DNA from: Doryteuthis pealeii
Lineage: Eukaryota; Mollusca; Cephalopoda; Myopsida; Loliginidae
DNA: 64,000 nt
Direction of reading: 5' to 3'
NCBI GenBank assembly: GCA_023376005.1
Contig: CM042141.1
Location: 94,682,485-94,746,484, forward strand
The notes under the pieces are model-generated. The model saw nothing but the letters and a program-made list of their open reading frames with translations, was not told where the DNA came from and did no database searches. The position numbers and the translations under genes were made by a program. Below are positions 22,177 to 30,988 of this stretch, in pieces (positions within the stretch are counted from its first letter, which is position 1; the number at the start of each line of letters is the position of its first letter).

Positions 22177-22700
22177 AAAAAATGAATGACATTGAATGAA
22201 TGAAAGGGATGAATGAGAGAATTAAAAAATGAGATATTGAATGAAGGAATGATTAAATGACTGAGAGAAAGAATGGATGAATGAATGAATCAATGAGAGA
22301 AAGGATGAATGAATGATGATATAATGAATGAATGAATGAATGAAAGAGAATCAATGAATGAATAAGAGAATCAATAAATGAAGGAGTGAATGAGAAAAAT
22401 GAATGAATGAAGAAGTGAATGAAAGAATTAATGAATAAAAGAGAGAACAAATGAATGAATGAATGAAAGAATGAATGAAAGAATGAATGATGAATGAATG
22501 AATATGAGAATGAATGATTGAATAAGTGAATGAATGAGAGAATGAGGGAATGGATGAATAAAAGAGAATGAATGAGAGATGAATGGATGAATGAAAGAAC
22601 GAGAGAAAATTATTTAAATGTATGAAAGAATGAAAGAATAAGAGAATGAGAAAATGAATAAATGAGAGAATGAGAACATAAAAGGATAAATGAAAATGAA
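22123..22700. repeat. (GA)n followed by long (GAAT)n array
   Basis: About 26 GA units (22123-22174), then roughly 500 bp of imperfect GAAT/GAGA tetranucleotides. Minus frames of SFIHSFIH type are artefacts. Confidence 0.95.
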
Positions 22701-23124
22701 TGAGAATTTGGCACAGTGGCACCCAAATATATTTCACACTGTTCAGATCTTCAGCAGTCATCTAGAATAACTGCCGAAACCATTTTATATTTCATAGACA
22801 ATGATTGAGTAGAAGAGCTCTACGAACAAAGCATGTGAAATTCTATAAAATATTTAATTGCTTCTTACCCAGGGGATAGTAAGAAAGTTCCCCAAGATTA
22901 GAAATTATTACAACCACAAAGTTCATTTGTCTTTTCCCCTGCCATTTACATGTTGAGGAATGTCAGACAATTGGTGCTACACTATTGACCATAAATAAAT
23001 TCAACCCAAATTTTGATAAAATGTTAATTTTCTCCTAAACAAAGATTTTATTATTTCTAGTGTAAGAATTGAATGTGTGTTCTTATAAAACATTAGAAGG
23101 CTCAGAGTAACCTTCCAACAAAGG

Positions 23125-23125
<1 letters not shown>

Positions 23126-23162
<37 letters not shown>
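23126..23162. repeat. (TA)n microsatellite
   Basis: TA run that forms the tail of the S4 fragment (minus orientation). Confidence 0.9.
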
Positions 23163-23169
<7 letters not shown>

Positions 23170-23262
23170 GTCATCCACAGACACATGTTTCGGCATATCA
23201 TGCCTCTTCAGTGTGGCTAGACACAACTATCCTTGGGTAGGGTTCGAACTCAGAATATATAT
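23170..23262 (-). mobile_element. S4 fragment carrying an intact hammerhead
   Basis: The minus strand reads GAGTTCGAACCCTACCC (a good tRNA B-box), the linker TAGTTGTGTCTAG, then the HHR and ATGAC followed by TA repeats. The A-box half is absent. Confidence 0.7.
23175..23216 (-). ncRNA. Hammerhead ribozyme, type I, apparently complete
   Basis: Read 5' to 3' on minus. Helix I 5' strand CCACA, core CTGAAGA, helix II GGCAT-GAT-ATGCC (five pairs, 3-nt loop), core GAAA, short helix III (CA-TG-TG, closing A15.1-U16.1), cleavage triplet GTC, helix I 3' strand TGTGG. Every conserved core base is present. Predicted cleavage falls between plus positions 23180 and 23179. The very short helix III suggests that it works best as a dimer, as in PLE and retrozyme hammerheads. 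Confidence 0.85.
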
Positions 23263-23347
23263 ATATATTTGAGGTGAATGTTAGTATTTGTATCCGTTGT
23301 AGGAGATACTTATACCAGGTTTGGGCTTAGGTGTGAAGCATTAACGT

Positions 23348-23380
23348 ACTTATTATGCTAATATTGTTAGCGTAATATGT
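23348..23380. other. Small hairpin
   Basis: ATTATGCTAA pairs with TTAGCGTAAT (one G-T) around a TATTG loop. Confidence 0.5.
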
Positions 23381-23472
23381 TAGTTGAGGAATAAATATCT
23401 GAAGACTCTATGTTTGTTTTGAGTTTCATTTATTTAGACTGGTGAATTTTCAGGACTGCTACATCCCTTTGA

Positions 23473-23534
23473 CTTGACCGTGAATTGTAGTAGTGATCTT
23501 GTCGACAAGATCACTACTACAATTCACAGTCAAG
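23473..23534. repeat. 62-bp near-perfect palindrome
   Basis: Centred on GTCGAC at 23501-23506. The arms CTTGACCGTGAATTGTAG and CTACAATTCACAGTCAAG differ at one position. Directly followed by a TA run. Confidence 0.9.
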
Positions 23535-23689
23535 TATATATATATATATATATATACAGGTTTTGTTGAACTGTACAGACAATTCTTTGGACAAGTTTTT
23601 GGTTGATCCTTTCTAATTTTCGGGCCATCTTTTTAGTGTTGGGTGTAACTGGTGTAACTGGTGTAACAGTCCACCAAAGTTTCAAAACA

Positions 23690-23726
23690 AGTGCTTTCGG
23701 CAATACAGTTTGCCTCATCAGGTAGG
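23690..23726 (-). ncRNA. Hammerhead core in PLE terminal region, copy 1
   Basis: CTGATGA, helix II GGCAA-ACTGTA-TTGCC (five perfect pairs) and GAAA are all present. The flanks (CCTAC on the 5' side, GCACTTG on the 3' side) do not give a good helix I or III, so activity is doubtful. Confidence 0.6.
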
Positions 23727-23905
23727 AAACTATACCCCTCCCTTCTCACAACTTGTGCCCCCCCCTCAAAAAATCACTACTGCATCGCTCGCTCGAACCA
23801 CTACCATTCCTACAACCTCCCACTACCAATTGTTATTACCTCCCACTTCTAATTCCTTGCTACTACTTGTTCTTGTTAAAAACGAGACACGAAACCATAC
23901 CATCA

Positions 23906-23943
23906 TTTGCTTTCGGCAATACAGTTTGCCATCATCAGGTAGG
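23906..23943 (-). ncRNA. Hammerhead core in PLE terminal region, copy 2
   Basis: Same helix II and GAAA as copy 1, with one extra T between CTGATGA and helix II. It lies about 216 bp from copy 1 on the same strand, in the loop of the 68-bp inverted repeat. Confidence 0.55.
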
Positions 23944-24185
23944 AAATGATGGTATGGTTTCGTGTCTCATTTTTAATGAGAACGAGTAGTAACAAGGAAT
24001 TAGAAGTGGGAAAGTACTCAGGACTTGAACTTTGGTGGACTTATCCACGAATTCCACCCAAATATTAAAAAGCTGGCCAGAAAACTCAAAAAGATCAAAA
24101 ATAAAATTGTTAAACAGGAGATGTGTCTTTTGTTTAATTCTACATGTATAAATGAAAGAATGCTGCCCAAATACACACACACACA

Positions 24186-24186
24186 C

Positions 24187-24230
<44 letters not shown>
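24186..24230. repeat. (TA)n microsatellite
   Basis: TA run following CA repeats at the end of the PLE frame. Confidence 0.95.
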
Positions 24231-24232
<2 letters not shown>

Positions 24233-24532
24233 CATACTTAGTGTAATAGTTATTGTTGTAAGAAATGAAATTGGAAACTCAAGTTCAAACTCTGGATGTA
24301 TGTGTTTGCATTTCAATTTGCACTAATGCCCTTGGGAAAGTCATGAATCCATCTGTTTTTCCCCCACCATCTCTAGGTTGTATACATTAGGGCAGATTGG
24401 ATTCTTTAACTTGGGTTAGTCAATCAGTTGAAAATAAGGAAAGCTCAGAATTCAAACCAGCTTTACTGTGCTTAAAAACTGACCTTGTGTCACACCCAGC
24501 CCATGGTGGAGGGGGTGGTGAAATACCTACAA
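24231..24532 (+). mobile_element. S1 tRNA-SINE, near full length
   Basis: A-box GTGTAATAGTTATTG, B-box CAAGTTCAAACTCTGG, body CCCTTGGGAAAGTCATGAAT, tail CTTGTGTCACACCCAGC. More diverged than the 27042 copy. Confidence 0.75.
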
Positions 24533-24653
24533 CCAGCCAGGAACAAATAAATAAAGGGAGATAACAGACAAAGGTAGAAAGACACAAAATAACAGCAATG
24601 AATAGTAAGATAGTTAGAAAGTGTAACAGACTCAAATAAATATGAATGGCTGC

Positions 24654-24654
<1 letters not shown>

Positions 24655-24703
<49 letters not shown>
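24655..24703. repeat. (TA)n microsatellite
   Basis: About 24 TA units. Confidence 0.95.
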
Positions 24704-24705
<2 letters not shown>

Positions 24706-25025
24706 ACTAGCTTAAAAGATGCTCTATTGGTCAGCAATTAGGCTATCTCCTGCAGAGGGTTCTTGACTCGGCCTTTGGTCCAACAAGGACATTTCATTCA
24801 TTGTCTCAAAATATCATGGAAAAAATTGCCGAAAACAATTGCAGTAATTAAAACTTGTGAATCCAAAATTTCAGGATAGTGGGTCTGAATTTCCTCATGG
24901 AGTCAGCGTGAATAAAAAATGGTATGATACGTTAGGCTATGGCTTCAAGGAGTAGAGTTGAAAAAATGTGACAAACTGGCATACATTTATCATTATAATT
25001 ATTACATTGATATAAAATAATTTTA

Positions 25026-25115
25026 GAGGCGAGTGGTATAATGATTAGAGTCATAGGAAATGGACTTATCGACCTGAGTTCATATCTTGTGTCACATCCT
25101 GCTCATACAGTTCAA
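25026..25115 (+). mobile_element. Short S1 variant (head joined to tail)
   Basis: A-box GGTATAATGATTAGAG and B-box GAGTTCATATC run straight into CTTGTGTCACATCCTGCTC, skipping the ~180-bp body. The same junction recurs at 25650. Confidence 0.7.
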
Positions 25116-25189
25116 ATCTATGATTTGTTTTTTTTTTAAGAAATTATCTTCTGTTCATCTTTAAACTGATTTTGATACTCTCCCTATTC

Positions 25190-25260
25190 AATGATTGATT
25201 GATTTTAATGGCATGTTAACCCATTTAGGGTTATTTTATGCTTAGAGTTTAGAGGATCCT
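25190..25260 (-). repeat. Shared SINE/LINE 3' tail
   Basis: The minus strand gives GCATAAAATAACCC...GGTTAACATGCCATTAAAA. Isolated tail or very short 5'-truncated insertion. Confidence 0.6.
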
Positions 25261-25309
25261 GTTCATTGTATATTTATATTTACATTTTTTGTGTAGTTGA
25301 TTTTTAAGA

Positions 25310-25620
25310 GTTTTTTTTTGCACACAGTTATTTGATATTCCTATCTAATACAAATAGCTTATGCACAGATTTAAGGTTTTAAATATTCCTATCTAATACA
25401 AAAAGCTTGTGCAGATATGTATGGTTTAAAGTATTCCTAATGCAAATAATTATTCTTGGTTTCAAGTAATTATTTCTATTTAATAAAAATCATTTGTTTG
25501 CTTACAGTTTTATGAGTTCAAGTAAATAATGATAATAATCCTTCGAAAACAATTATAGCTTCAAGTAACAATTCTCAATACAAATAATTAGGTTATATAA
25601 CATCAGGTGTTCCTATATAA
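25310..25620. repeat. Decayed minisatellite, ~55-bp unit
   Basis: The words TATTCCTATCTAATACAAA and GGTTTAAA-TATTCCT recur about five times with growing divergence. Confidence 0.6.
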
Positions 25621-25639
25621 TACAAATCATTTTTAAATA

Positions 25640-25690
25640 GATCTATTTGACCTGAGTTCAAATCTTGTGTCACATCCTGCTCATACGAAG
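25640..25690 (+). repeat. Short S1 variant, partial
   Basis: GACCTGAGTTCAAATCTTGT continues directly into GTCACATCCTGCTC, the same head-to-tail junction as at 25100. Confidence 0.65.
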
Positions 25691-25745
25691 TGGTTGGTAT
25701 ATATATTCTAGATATAAAGAAGGAAAAATGCAAATGTCAAAGGAA

Positions 25746-25786
<41 letters not shown>
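25746..25786. repeat. (TA)n microsatellite
   Basis: TA run shortly before the 139-bp palindrome. A second run lies at 25836-25854. Confidence 0.9.
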
Positions 25787-25789
<3 letters not shown>

Positions 25790-25877
25790 CCATCCAGAAA
25801 ATATTGCAATTTCCTAGGAACTAAATACTTTTAAATATATATATATATATATATAAGGATATCTACTGAGTCAGACG

Positions 25878-25914
25878 AACCTACTGTTAGTTTCGCATAA
25901 AGCTCTTCAGGGCT
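25878..25914 (-). ncRNA. Hammerhead ribozyme, left arm
   Basis: Mirror image of 25934-25970, so identical in sequence. Predicted cleavage between plus positions 25882 and 25881. Confidence 0.75.
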
Positions 25915-25933
25915 AAAATCTGAGTCAGATTTT

Positions 25934-25970
25934 AGCCCTGAAGAGCTTTATGCGAAACTAACAGTAGGTT
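25934..25970 (+). ncRNA. Hammerhead ribozyme, right arm
   Basis: Helix I 5' strand AGCC, core CTGAAGA (25938-25944), short helix II GC-TTTAT-GC, GAAA (25954-25957), helix III ACT-AAC-AGT, cleavage nucleotide A (triplet GTA) at 25966, helix I 3' strand GGTT (one G-T pair). All core bases are conserved. Helix II is unusually short, so the fold is plausible but untested. Confidence 0.75.
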
Positions 25971-26282
25971 CGTCTGACTCAGTAGATATCCTTATTACTT
26001 GGCTCTACTTAGGTATCGAGCACTTTTTACAAATTAGCTTCTCCTAGCGGTTATATGAATATATATATATCTTATATACATATATATGCATATAAATTGT
26101 TTTTTCTTTTGGCCAAATACTATACCAATAGATTATTTTTTGTTGGTACGAATATCTTGGTCTTTTCTTTTTTTCAAAAAATTTTTTTCTTCCTGGTTGA
26201 TGTTTGGTAGTATATTTTTACAATCAAACTCTCTGCCGGGTTTTTTCTCTCCACAAGGATCTACCAACACGCTTGGTATATT

Positions 26283-26317
<35 letters not shown>

Positions 26318-26319
<2 letters not shown>

Positions 26320-26620
26320 ACTCCTTGCTGGTAGAGCTGTCGGTGGTAAGAACTTGATTGTCGGTCGTAAATTAAGCTTAAAAATGACAAGGCTCTCCTA
26401 TAAACAGGATGTGAGCTCTCCAATATATTCCTGTATATGTATTTAACAGTTAAAATCTATCCCTTCTCTGCAGGTAGCTGATGGCCAAGTGGTTAAGACA
26501 TCGGACTGACAGAAAATCAGTCGGGTTTCTATCCCGGCTGGAGGTAGCTTGCAAAAAAGTCTAGCCACACTGAGGATACGTGATATGTCAAAACACAGTG
26601 TCTGTGGATGACAATATATA
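26318..26620 (+). mobile_element. S4: tRNA-headed element with 3' hammerhead
   Basis: The leader GCTGGTAGAGCTGTCGG through GTATTTAACAGTTAAAATC aligns with 40765-40895. The tRNA-like head has TGATGGCCAAGTGGTTAAG (a textbook A-box) and CGGGTTTCTATCCCGGC (B-box). The linker GTCTAGCCACA leads into the HHR, then GATGAC and TA repeats. The head resembles a Ser/Leu-type tRNA. Best-preserved head of the family. Confidence 0.75.
26565..26607 (+). ncRNA. Hammerhead, one core base mutated
   Basis: Helix I CCACA/TGTGG, core CTGAGGA, helix II ACGT/ATGT, helix III ACAC/GTGT and cleavage triplet GTC are intact. The G of GAAA reads A (CAAAAC), a change expected to abolish cleavage. Cleavage would fall at 26602/26603. 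Confidence 0.65.
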
Positions 26621-27041
26621 TATATATATCCAATGTTTTAAGATGTTTTGAAAATTACTGTTCAGCTAATTATTACTATATTGGGGAGACGTAACAATAC
26701 TGTCTGTCAAAAATTATTAAGATGTAGTTTATTTGATTGAAGTACTATAATTGCCTTCCATATTTACTTGGTCAATACTTAGAGTTTATTAGATAAATGT
26801 TTGCTGGAAGAAAACTTACTAAATATTTTCTTAGGAAAGAAAACTTACATATAAGCCAGACAAGGCTGGCAACATACAGCTTGTAATTAATATATTTCTA
26901 AGTGTTCAACATTTGATTAGTTCAACATCAACTGGAATTATTAGAGAGGAATATTTTAAACTTTTCTTTAATTTGATTAAATTAGTAGGGGGGGGGGAGA
27001 CCTTTCAAAAAGAGATTAGATACAATCTATATATTGATATT
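26621..27041. other. Unassigned DNA
   Basis: No feature recognised apart from a G-run at 26988-26998. Confidence 0.5.
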
Positions 27042-27330
27042 AAGGCATGTGCTGTAATGGTTAGCATCGTAGGAAATGGACACAACATACCGAGTTCAAA
27101 TCCTGGATGAGGCTGTTTGCATTTCGCATAGTGATAATACCATTGGGAAAGGTATGAATACAACTATTCTCCCTACAGCTATGGGTAAACAGTAGGTCAG
27201 ACTGGGCTCTTTAACCTTGGTTAGGCAACTAGTCTAGGAGAAGGAAAACTCTGCTTTCAAACCTGGTAAACTCTGCTTAAGAAATTGACCTTGTGTCACA
27301 TCCTGCTCATGCAGAGGGGTTGGTAAATAC
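27042..27330 (+). mobile_element. S1 tRNA-SINE, full length reference copy
   Basis: A-box TGTAATGGTTAGC and B-box GAGTTCAAATCCTGG (27092 on) define a pol III promoter. The body includes GCATTTCGCATAGTG, CAGACTGGGCTCTTTAACC and AGGAGAAGGAAAACTCTG, ending TTGTGTCACATCCTGCTC...GGTTGGTAAATA. It does not carry the TTGATATGCC tail, so its LINE partner differs from that of S3/5S-SINE/R550. Confidence 0.85.
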
Positions 27331-27356
27331 CTATATATTAATATTGTGTTCCTTAT

Positions 27357-27515
27357 TTGTACTCATAAGAAATAAGAATTCAGTGGATAAGTAACACCAA
27401 ATAATCAGGATTTACATTTTATTCTTTTTGTCTTGGACAATTTGGAGAGTCTCATTTTTAACCAGAGGGTGTTGCAAGATGATAACAGTTGTACTTTTAA
27501 GGAGCACAAGTATTA
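27357..27515. repeat. Dispersed repeat RB, copy 1
   Basis: Matches 35752-35925: CAAGAAATAAGAATTC-GGAT, ATCAGGATTTACATTTT, ACCAGAGGGTGTTGCAAGAT. No coding content. Confidence 0.65.
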
Positions 27516-28057
27516 ATATATAGATTATTACTATCTATATATTAATACTGGTGTTCCTAAATCTTATGTCCGTTATTATCTTGCATCACTTAAATACCCA
27601 ACGTAAAATTAAAAATTGAAAAAAAAGAAGTTACATGTTTGTTTTATTTGTAATATTGAAATTCTGATTTTACGGAATATATTTTGGCAATTTTTATCTT
27701 GTCGTCCCAGCCACCTGCCTTAATTTATGCCATGTGTCATGTGAATTTCCGGCCCAACTTAGATATTTTCCGAGTTGTGTTTTTGTTACTTTTTTGTTAG
27801 CAAATTAATGTAGATATTGAACCGCTCAGATTTTTATCATCAAATCAATGTAAATATTTTACAACCCCTTTTTTAAGGAAGAGTTAGAGAGAGTTAAATC
27901 AAGATTATTATACTTTTTACATATTGAATGGTTTATCAATAGCTCTTAAGTAAACATATCAAATGCAGTAATAATTGAATTATCATACTGTGGTATATCC
28001 ACAGGTCCTGCTAGTTCATAATATTGCCACTTGGTTTTGTATTGTTATATATATATA
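27516..28057. other. Unassigned DNA
   Basis: No feature recognised. Confidence 0.5.
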
Positions 28058-28225
28058 TATTGGTTTGTTGGTTGGTTTTGAAGGCTGTCACAATGCGAGT
28101 GTAAAGAAAAAACAAGGTAACTATGATGTTTTTTGTTAACCTGTCATTTATTTCTCAATATTTCGGGAAGAAATTCCCATCCTCAGAAGAATACTGGAAC
28201 TGAAGTTGTCCTAGCGGCTGCTACA
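28058..28225 (-). mobile_element. Hammerhead-bearing repeat, family with 56155-56330
   Basis: The plus strand has GGTTGGTTTTGAAGGCTGTC, AGTGTAAAGAAAAAACAAGG and GTTAACCTGT before the HHR and ACTGGAACTGAAGTTGTCCT after it. The same order occurs at 56155-56330. Both copies start right after TA repeats. Confidence 0.65.
28152..28191 (-). ncRNA. Hammerhead ribozyme with minimal helix III
   Basis: Minus strand: helix I TTCTT, core CTGAGGA, a T, helix II GGGAA-TTTC-TTCCC (one G-T), GAAA, two-pair helix III (AT/AT with no loop), cleavage nucleotide T, helix I 3' strand GAGAA. Predicted cleavage between plus 28157 and 28156. Helix III without a loop can only fold as a dimer or in a circular multimer. 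The extra T before helix II and the ATT triplet make it less than ideal. Confidence 0.6.
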
Positions 28226-28421
28226 TTCGTTCTGTCTTGGTTCTTCCAAATTCTGTGTGTGTATGTGTATGGTTGGGGTGCTTGCTTATGTGTGTGTTTG
28301 TGTGTATAAGTGTGTGTGTGCGCGTGCTTGTGTGTGTAAGTGTAAGCGTATGTGTGTGTGCGTGGTGCTTATATCTGTGTGTCTGATCATTTCTTTTTAT
28401 TTTATTTTATTATTATTCCAG

Positions 28422-28424
<3 letters not shown>

Positions 28425-28466
<42 letters not shown>
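28425..28466. repeat. (TA)n microsatellite
   Basis: About 21 TA units directly before the mariner left end. Confidence 0.95.
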
Positions 28467-28468
<2 letters not shown>

Positions 28469-28469
<1 letters not shown>

Positions 28470-29014
28470 GAAAGTCAGTCAAAAAGTAATGCCATTTTGT
28501 TTAGCACAGGTATAATTACTAACACAGGAACATGTATCATACATCAATATGAAGCTAGTTCTCTGTGGAAAACATCACTACTTCTCCACATACTCACTGT
28601 TTCTCTCAATAGCAATGTTCCACCTTTGAATAAAAGCATGTATCCCTGTCCTGTAAAATTCTGTTGATTGTTCTTTGAGCCATTTCTTCACTACAGATTT
28701 CACTTCCTCGTAATGTTTGCCTCTCAAATCCTCTTTCATGGGGTCGAAGAGATGATAGTCTGAAGGAGCTAAATCTGTTGAGTATGGAGGCATTCTTATC
28801 CACCCAAATGAGACGATTTTCTCCCTTGTCCTGATGCTTGTGTGCGGTCAAGCATTGTCATGCAGAAGGAGGACATTGTCAATTGGCAAATTGGGTCTTA
28901 CTCGTCAGATTCTAGCTCTGAGCCTCGTTAGGGTCTCAATGTAGGCCTTGGTATTATAAAAAAAAAAACTTCACGGGAAATAAAGAATATGGCATTACTT
29001 TTTGAATCACCCTC
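28469..29014 (-). mobile_element. Mariner with both ends, internally deleted
   Basis: The TIRs AGTCAAAAAGTAATGCCATT (28478 region) and TGGCATTACTTTTTGAATCA (29011 region) bound a minus-strand transposase remnant. It covers RARI-RVRPNLPIDNVLLLHD (second catalytic Asp) and PPYSTDLAPSDYHLFDPMKE (third Asp) to the C-terminus. The DNA-binding domain and first Asp are deleted, and a stop follows HDNA. The spacing between the two Asp is slightly short for D34D. A poly-A tract marks the deletion joint. Confidence 0.85.
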
Positions 29015-29427
29015 GTCGATTATTACTCTTCATAATATTGCTACTTGGTTTGTTTGTGTGACAACTTTCACTTACCTCAAGCAAAGAGAAAATATTTTTT
29101 CTTATTTTTTATCGTAACAATTACCATTTGTAATGGTTTAGTGTAAATCTTTGGCAAAGATTGTAAAACAGAAGTCGTTTAGAAAAGTAAAAAAAAAAGA
29201 AAAATGAAACTGTTGTAATATAGTTGTTGAGTTTTAAGAAGCCAGAAGTAACAGAAGTTGTGCGATTGTGTAAGGAAAACAGGAAGTATCATTTCTACCA
29301 TTGTCAATAAAAAGGTGGTAGGACTCTCTCTCTTGGGAGGGTCCTACCATCTGACTGAAGTCACGTGTTGAATTTATTAGTTGCCTTTCCAAGCAAATAT
29401 GACAAACCGTGTACTGGGTATTGATGT
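29015..29427. other. Unassigned DNA with a small hairpin
   Basis: GGTAGGACTCTCTC at about 29312 pairs with GAGGGTCCTACC at about 29337. Otherwise nothing recognised. Confidence 0.5.
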
Positions 29428-29730
29428 TTAACTGCATCTAATGGTGAGGTTCCAGTTCTGGAACTCTGGGGAATGTGAAGTACCCTTTCATAGCTATTAC
29501 TCCCTGGTACACTTTGACCGGGAGTGCTAGTACCTGTTAGGGTCCCATCGATGGGTTAAATAGAAAAAATAAGTTTTAAAAAATTGTGCTTAAAAAAAAT
29601 TGAGTTTGAATAAAAAATGTTGAATACCCATCAGGAATGAATAAAACAAAACATCTGCATAGAATAATCCAACAAGGGTTGAAATGCCATAAAATACAAC
29701 CAATTAACCAACCAACCTATGACATAAACC
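29428..29730 (+). repeat. R550 repeat, 5'-truncated, ends in shared tail
   Basis: AACTGCATCTAATGGTGAGG, GTACCTGTTAGGGTCCCATC, then AATAATCCAACAAGGGTTGA and ATGCCATAAAATACAACC. Truncation at the 5' side and a fixed 3' end is the LINE-style insertion signature. Confidence 0.8.
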
Positions 29731-29747
29731 ATCTCAAAATGAATTTA

Positions 29748-29969
29748 CATGGTACAGTCAGGGTTTAATAGTCATTGTTGAAGGAAATGCCGACCAGAGT
29801 TCAAATCCTGGCTGAGGTTGTTTGCATTTCACATAATACTAATACCCTTGGAAAAGTTATGTATCGAACTATTCTCCCTCCAGTTAAAGATAAATAGTAG
29901 GGCAGATTATGTATTGGTATATATTTACCAACTCCTCCACATACACAGAATGTGACATATGGCCAATTT

Positions 29970-29972
<3 letters not shown>
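29748..29972. mobile_element. Two S1 SINE pieces, tail to tail
   Basis: 29748-29912 (+) has GAGTTCAAATCCTGGCTG and the first half of the body. 29918-29972 (-) is an S1 tail in reverse (CCACATACACAGAATGTGAC). Either one SINE inserted into another or an inversion. Confidence 0.65.

Positions 29973-30006
<34 letters not shown>
29973..30006. repeat. (TA)n microsatellite
   Basis: TA run. Confidence 0.95.
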
Positions 30007-30010
<4 letters not shown>

Positions 30011-30023
30011 GTGTGTGTGTGTC

Positions 30024-30138
30024 TGGTTGGTTAGTTTTTTTGTTTTATGGCTCTTCAGCCTTTTTCAGGTCATTTAATGCCGAATCAAGTCATTTTGATA
30101 AACAAAGAACTCAGGTTGCTTACTGTACCTGCTGTTGG

Positions 30139-30139
<1 letters not shown>
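30024..30139 (-). repeat. 5S-SINE fragment, 5'-truncated
   Basis: The plus strand reads CTGGTTGGTTAG, GTCATTTAATGCCGAATC, TTGCTTACTGTACCTGCTG, collinear with 505-638. Confidence 0.65.

Positions 30140-30141
<2 letters not shown>

Positions 30142-30186
<45 letters not shown>
30142..30186. repeat. (GA)n microsatellite
   Basis: GA run abutting the SINE. Confidence 0.95.
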
Positions 30187-30189
<3 letters not shown>

Positions 30190-30400
30190 GGGGCGGGGTT
30201 GCAGATTGATAAATATTACATATACAGTGTTCTAGAAATGTTTATAACATGAATACTTGACTCGTCCTTAAATCAAGAGTAAGTGTTGCACTGCTTGGAT
30301 CCCATTGATCATAAAAATCATCAATACCAGATATGACACCATCATATAAACTTTTCAATCTATGAACATATAAGATAAATATTACTTATAAGGTGTACTA

Positions 30401-30690
30401 GAGGCGCGTGATGTAATGGTTAGAGTTCTTGGAAATGAACACGTTGACCCGAGTTCAAATTGTGGAAAAGACTGTTTGCATTTCACATAGTGCTTTTACG
30501 CTTGGGAAGGGTATGCATCCAACTATTCTCCTTTCAGCTATGGGTAAAATAGTAGGGCAGACTGGGCTCTTTAACCTCGGTTAGGTAACCAGTCTAGGAG
30601 ATGGAAAACTCTGAATTCAAACCTGTTAAACTCCACTTAAGAAATTGACCTTGTGTCACATCCTGCTCATGTGGAAGGGTTGGTAAATAT
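30401..30690 (+). mobile_element. S1 tRNA-SINE, full length
   Basis: Head GAGGCGCGTGATGTAATGG, B-box GAGTTCAAATTGTGG (one mutation), complete body and tail GTGTCACATCCTGCTCATG. Confidence 0.85.
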
Positions 30691-30741
30691 ATACATGTAA
30701 AATTTCTCTCTTTGCCTCTCTCTCTCTCTCTCTCTCCATAC

Positions 30742-30947
30742 ACACACCAACAGCAAGCACTTTAAGCAACCTGACTCCTTTGTTTATTTGGCATTAAATG
30801 GCCCCAAAACGGTTGATATGCCTTTAAAGTTTAACCTTGATTGGGCTACCAGTCTATGTGAAGGAAAACTCTGAATTCAAATTTGTTAAACTCCATTTAA
30901 GAAATTGATTGTGTGTTACATCTTGCTCATGTGTATGTGGAGGCACT

Positions 30948-30953
<6 letters not shown>
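30742..30953 (+). mobile_element. 5S-SINE / S1 chimera
   Basis: 30742-30820 is 5S-SINE middle and tail (ACTTTAAGCAACCTGACTCC, GGCATTAAATGGCCCC, GTTGATATGCC). From about 30825 it continues as the S1 3' half (GGCTACCAGTCT, GGAAAACTCTGAATTC). The junction differs from that at 5822. Confidence 0.65.

Positions 30954-30985
<32 letters not shown>

Positions 30986-30988
<3 letters not shown>

Larger units (their letters stand above)
23545..24190. mobile_element. Penelope-like element 5' ends, head to head
   Basis: The right half (+) encodes HPNIKKLARKLKKIKNKI, then CLLFNSTCINERMLPKYTH. The left half (-) encodes TPNTKKMARKLERINQKLVQ. These are related copies of the PLE N-terminal region, where an F-N-x-x-C-hydrophobic-P pattern is typical (from memory). 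Between them, 23841-23909 and 23944-24011 form a 68-bp inverted repeat. Two HHR cores lie on minus. Both coding pieces end in TA or CA repeats, so only the 5' ends remain. Confidence 0.6.
25855..25993. repeat. 139-bp perfect palindrome containing two hammerheads
   Basis: The 69-nt arms are exact reverse complements around the single base 25924. Each strand carries one full HHR, pointing outwards. TA repeats lie to the left and AT-rich DNA to the right. The perfect identity implies a recent origin or gene conversion of the arms. Confidence 0.95.

Noticed and set aside
22253..22761. 136-codon minus frame rich in Ser/Phe/His/Ile
   Set aside because: Translation of the GAAT array.
27042..27112. 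Genuine tRNA gene
   Set aside because: A- and B-box are present, but the acceptor stem does not pair, no 3' terminator follows, and the sequence continues into a SINE body repeated elsewhere.
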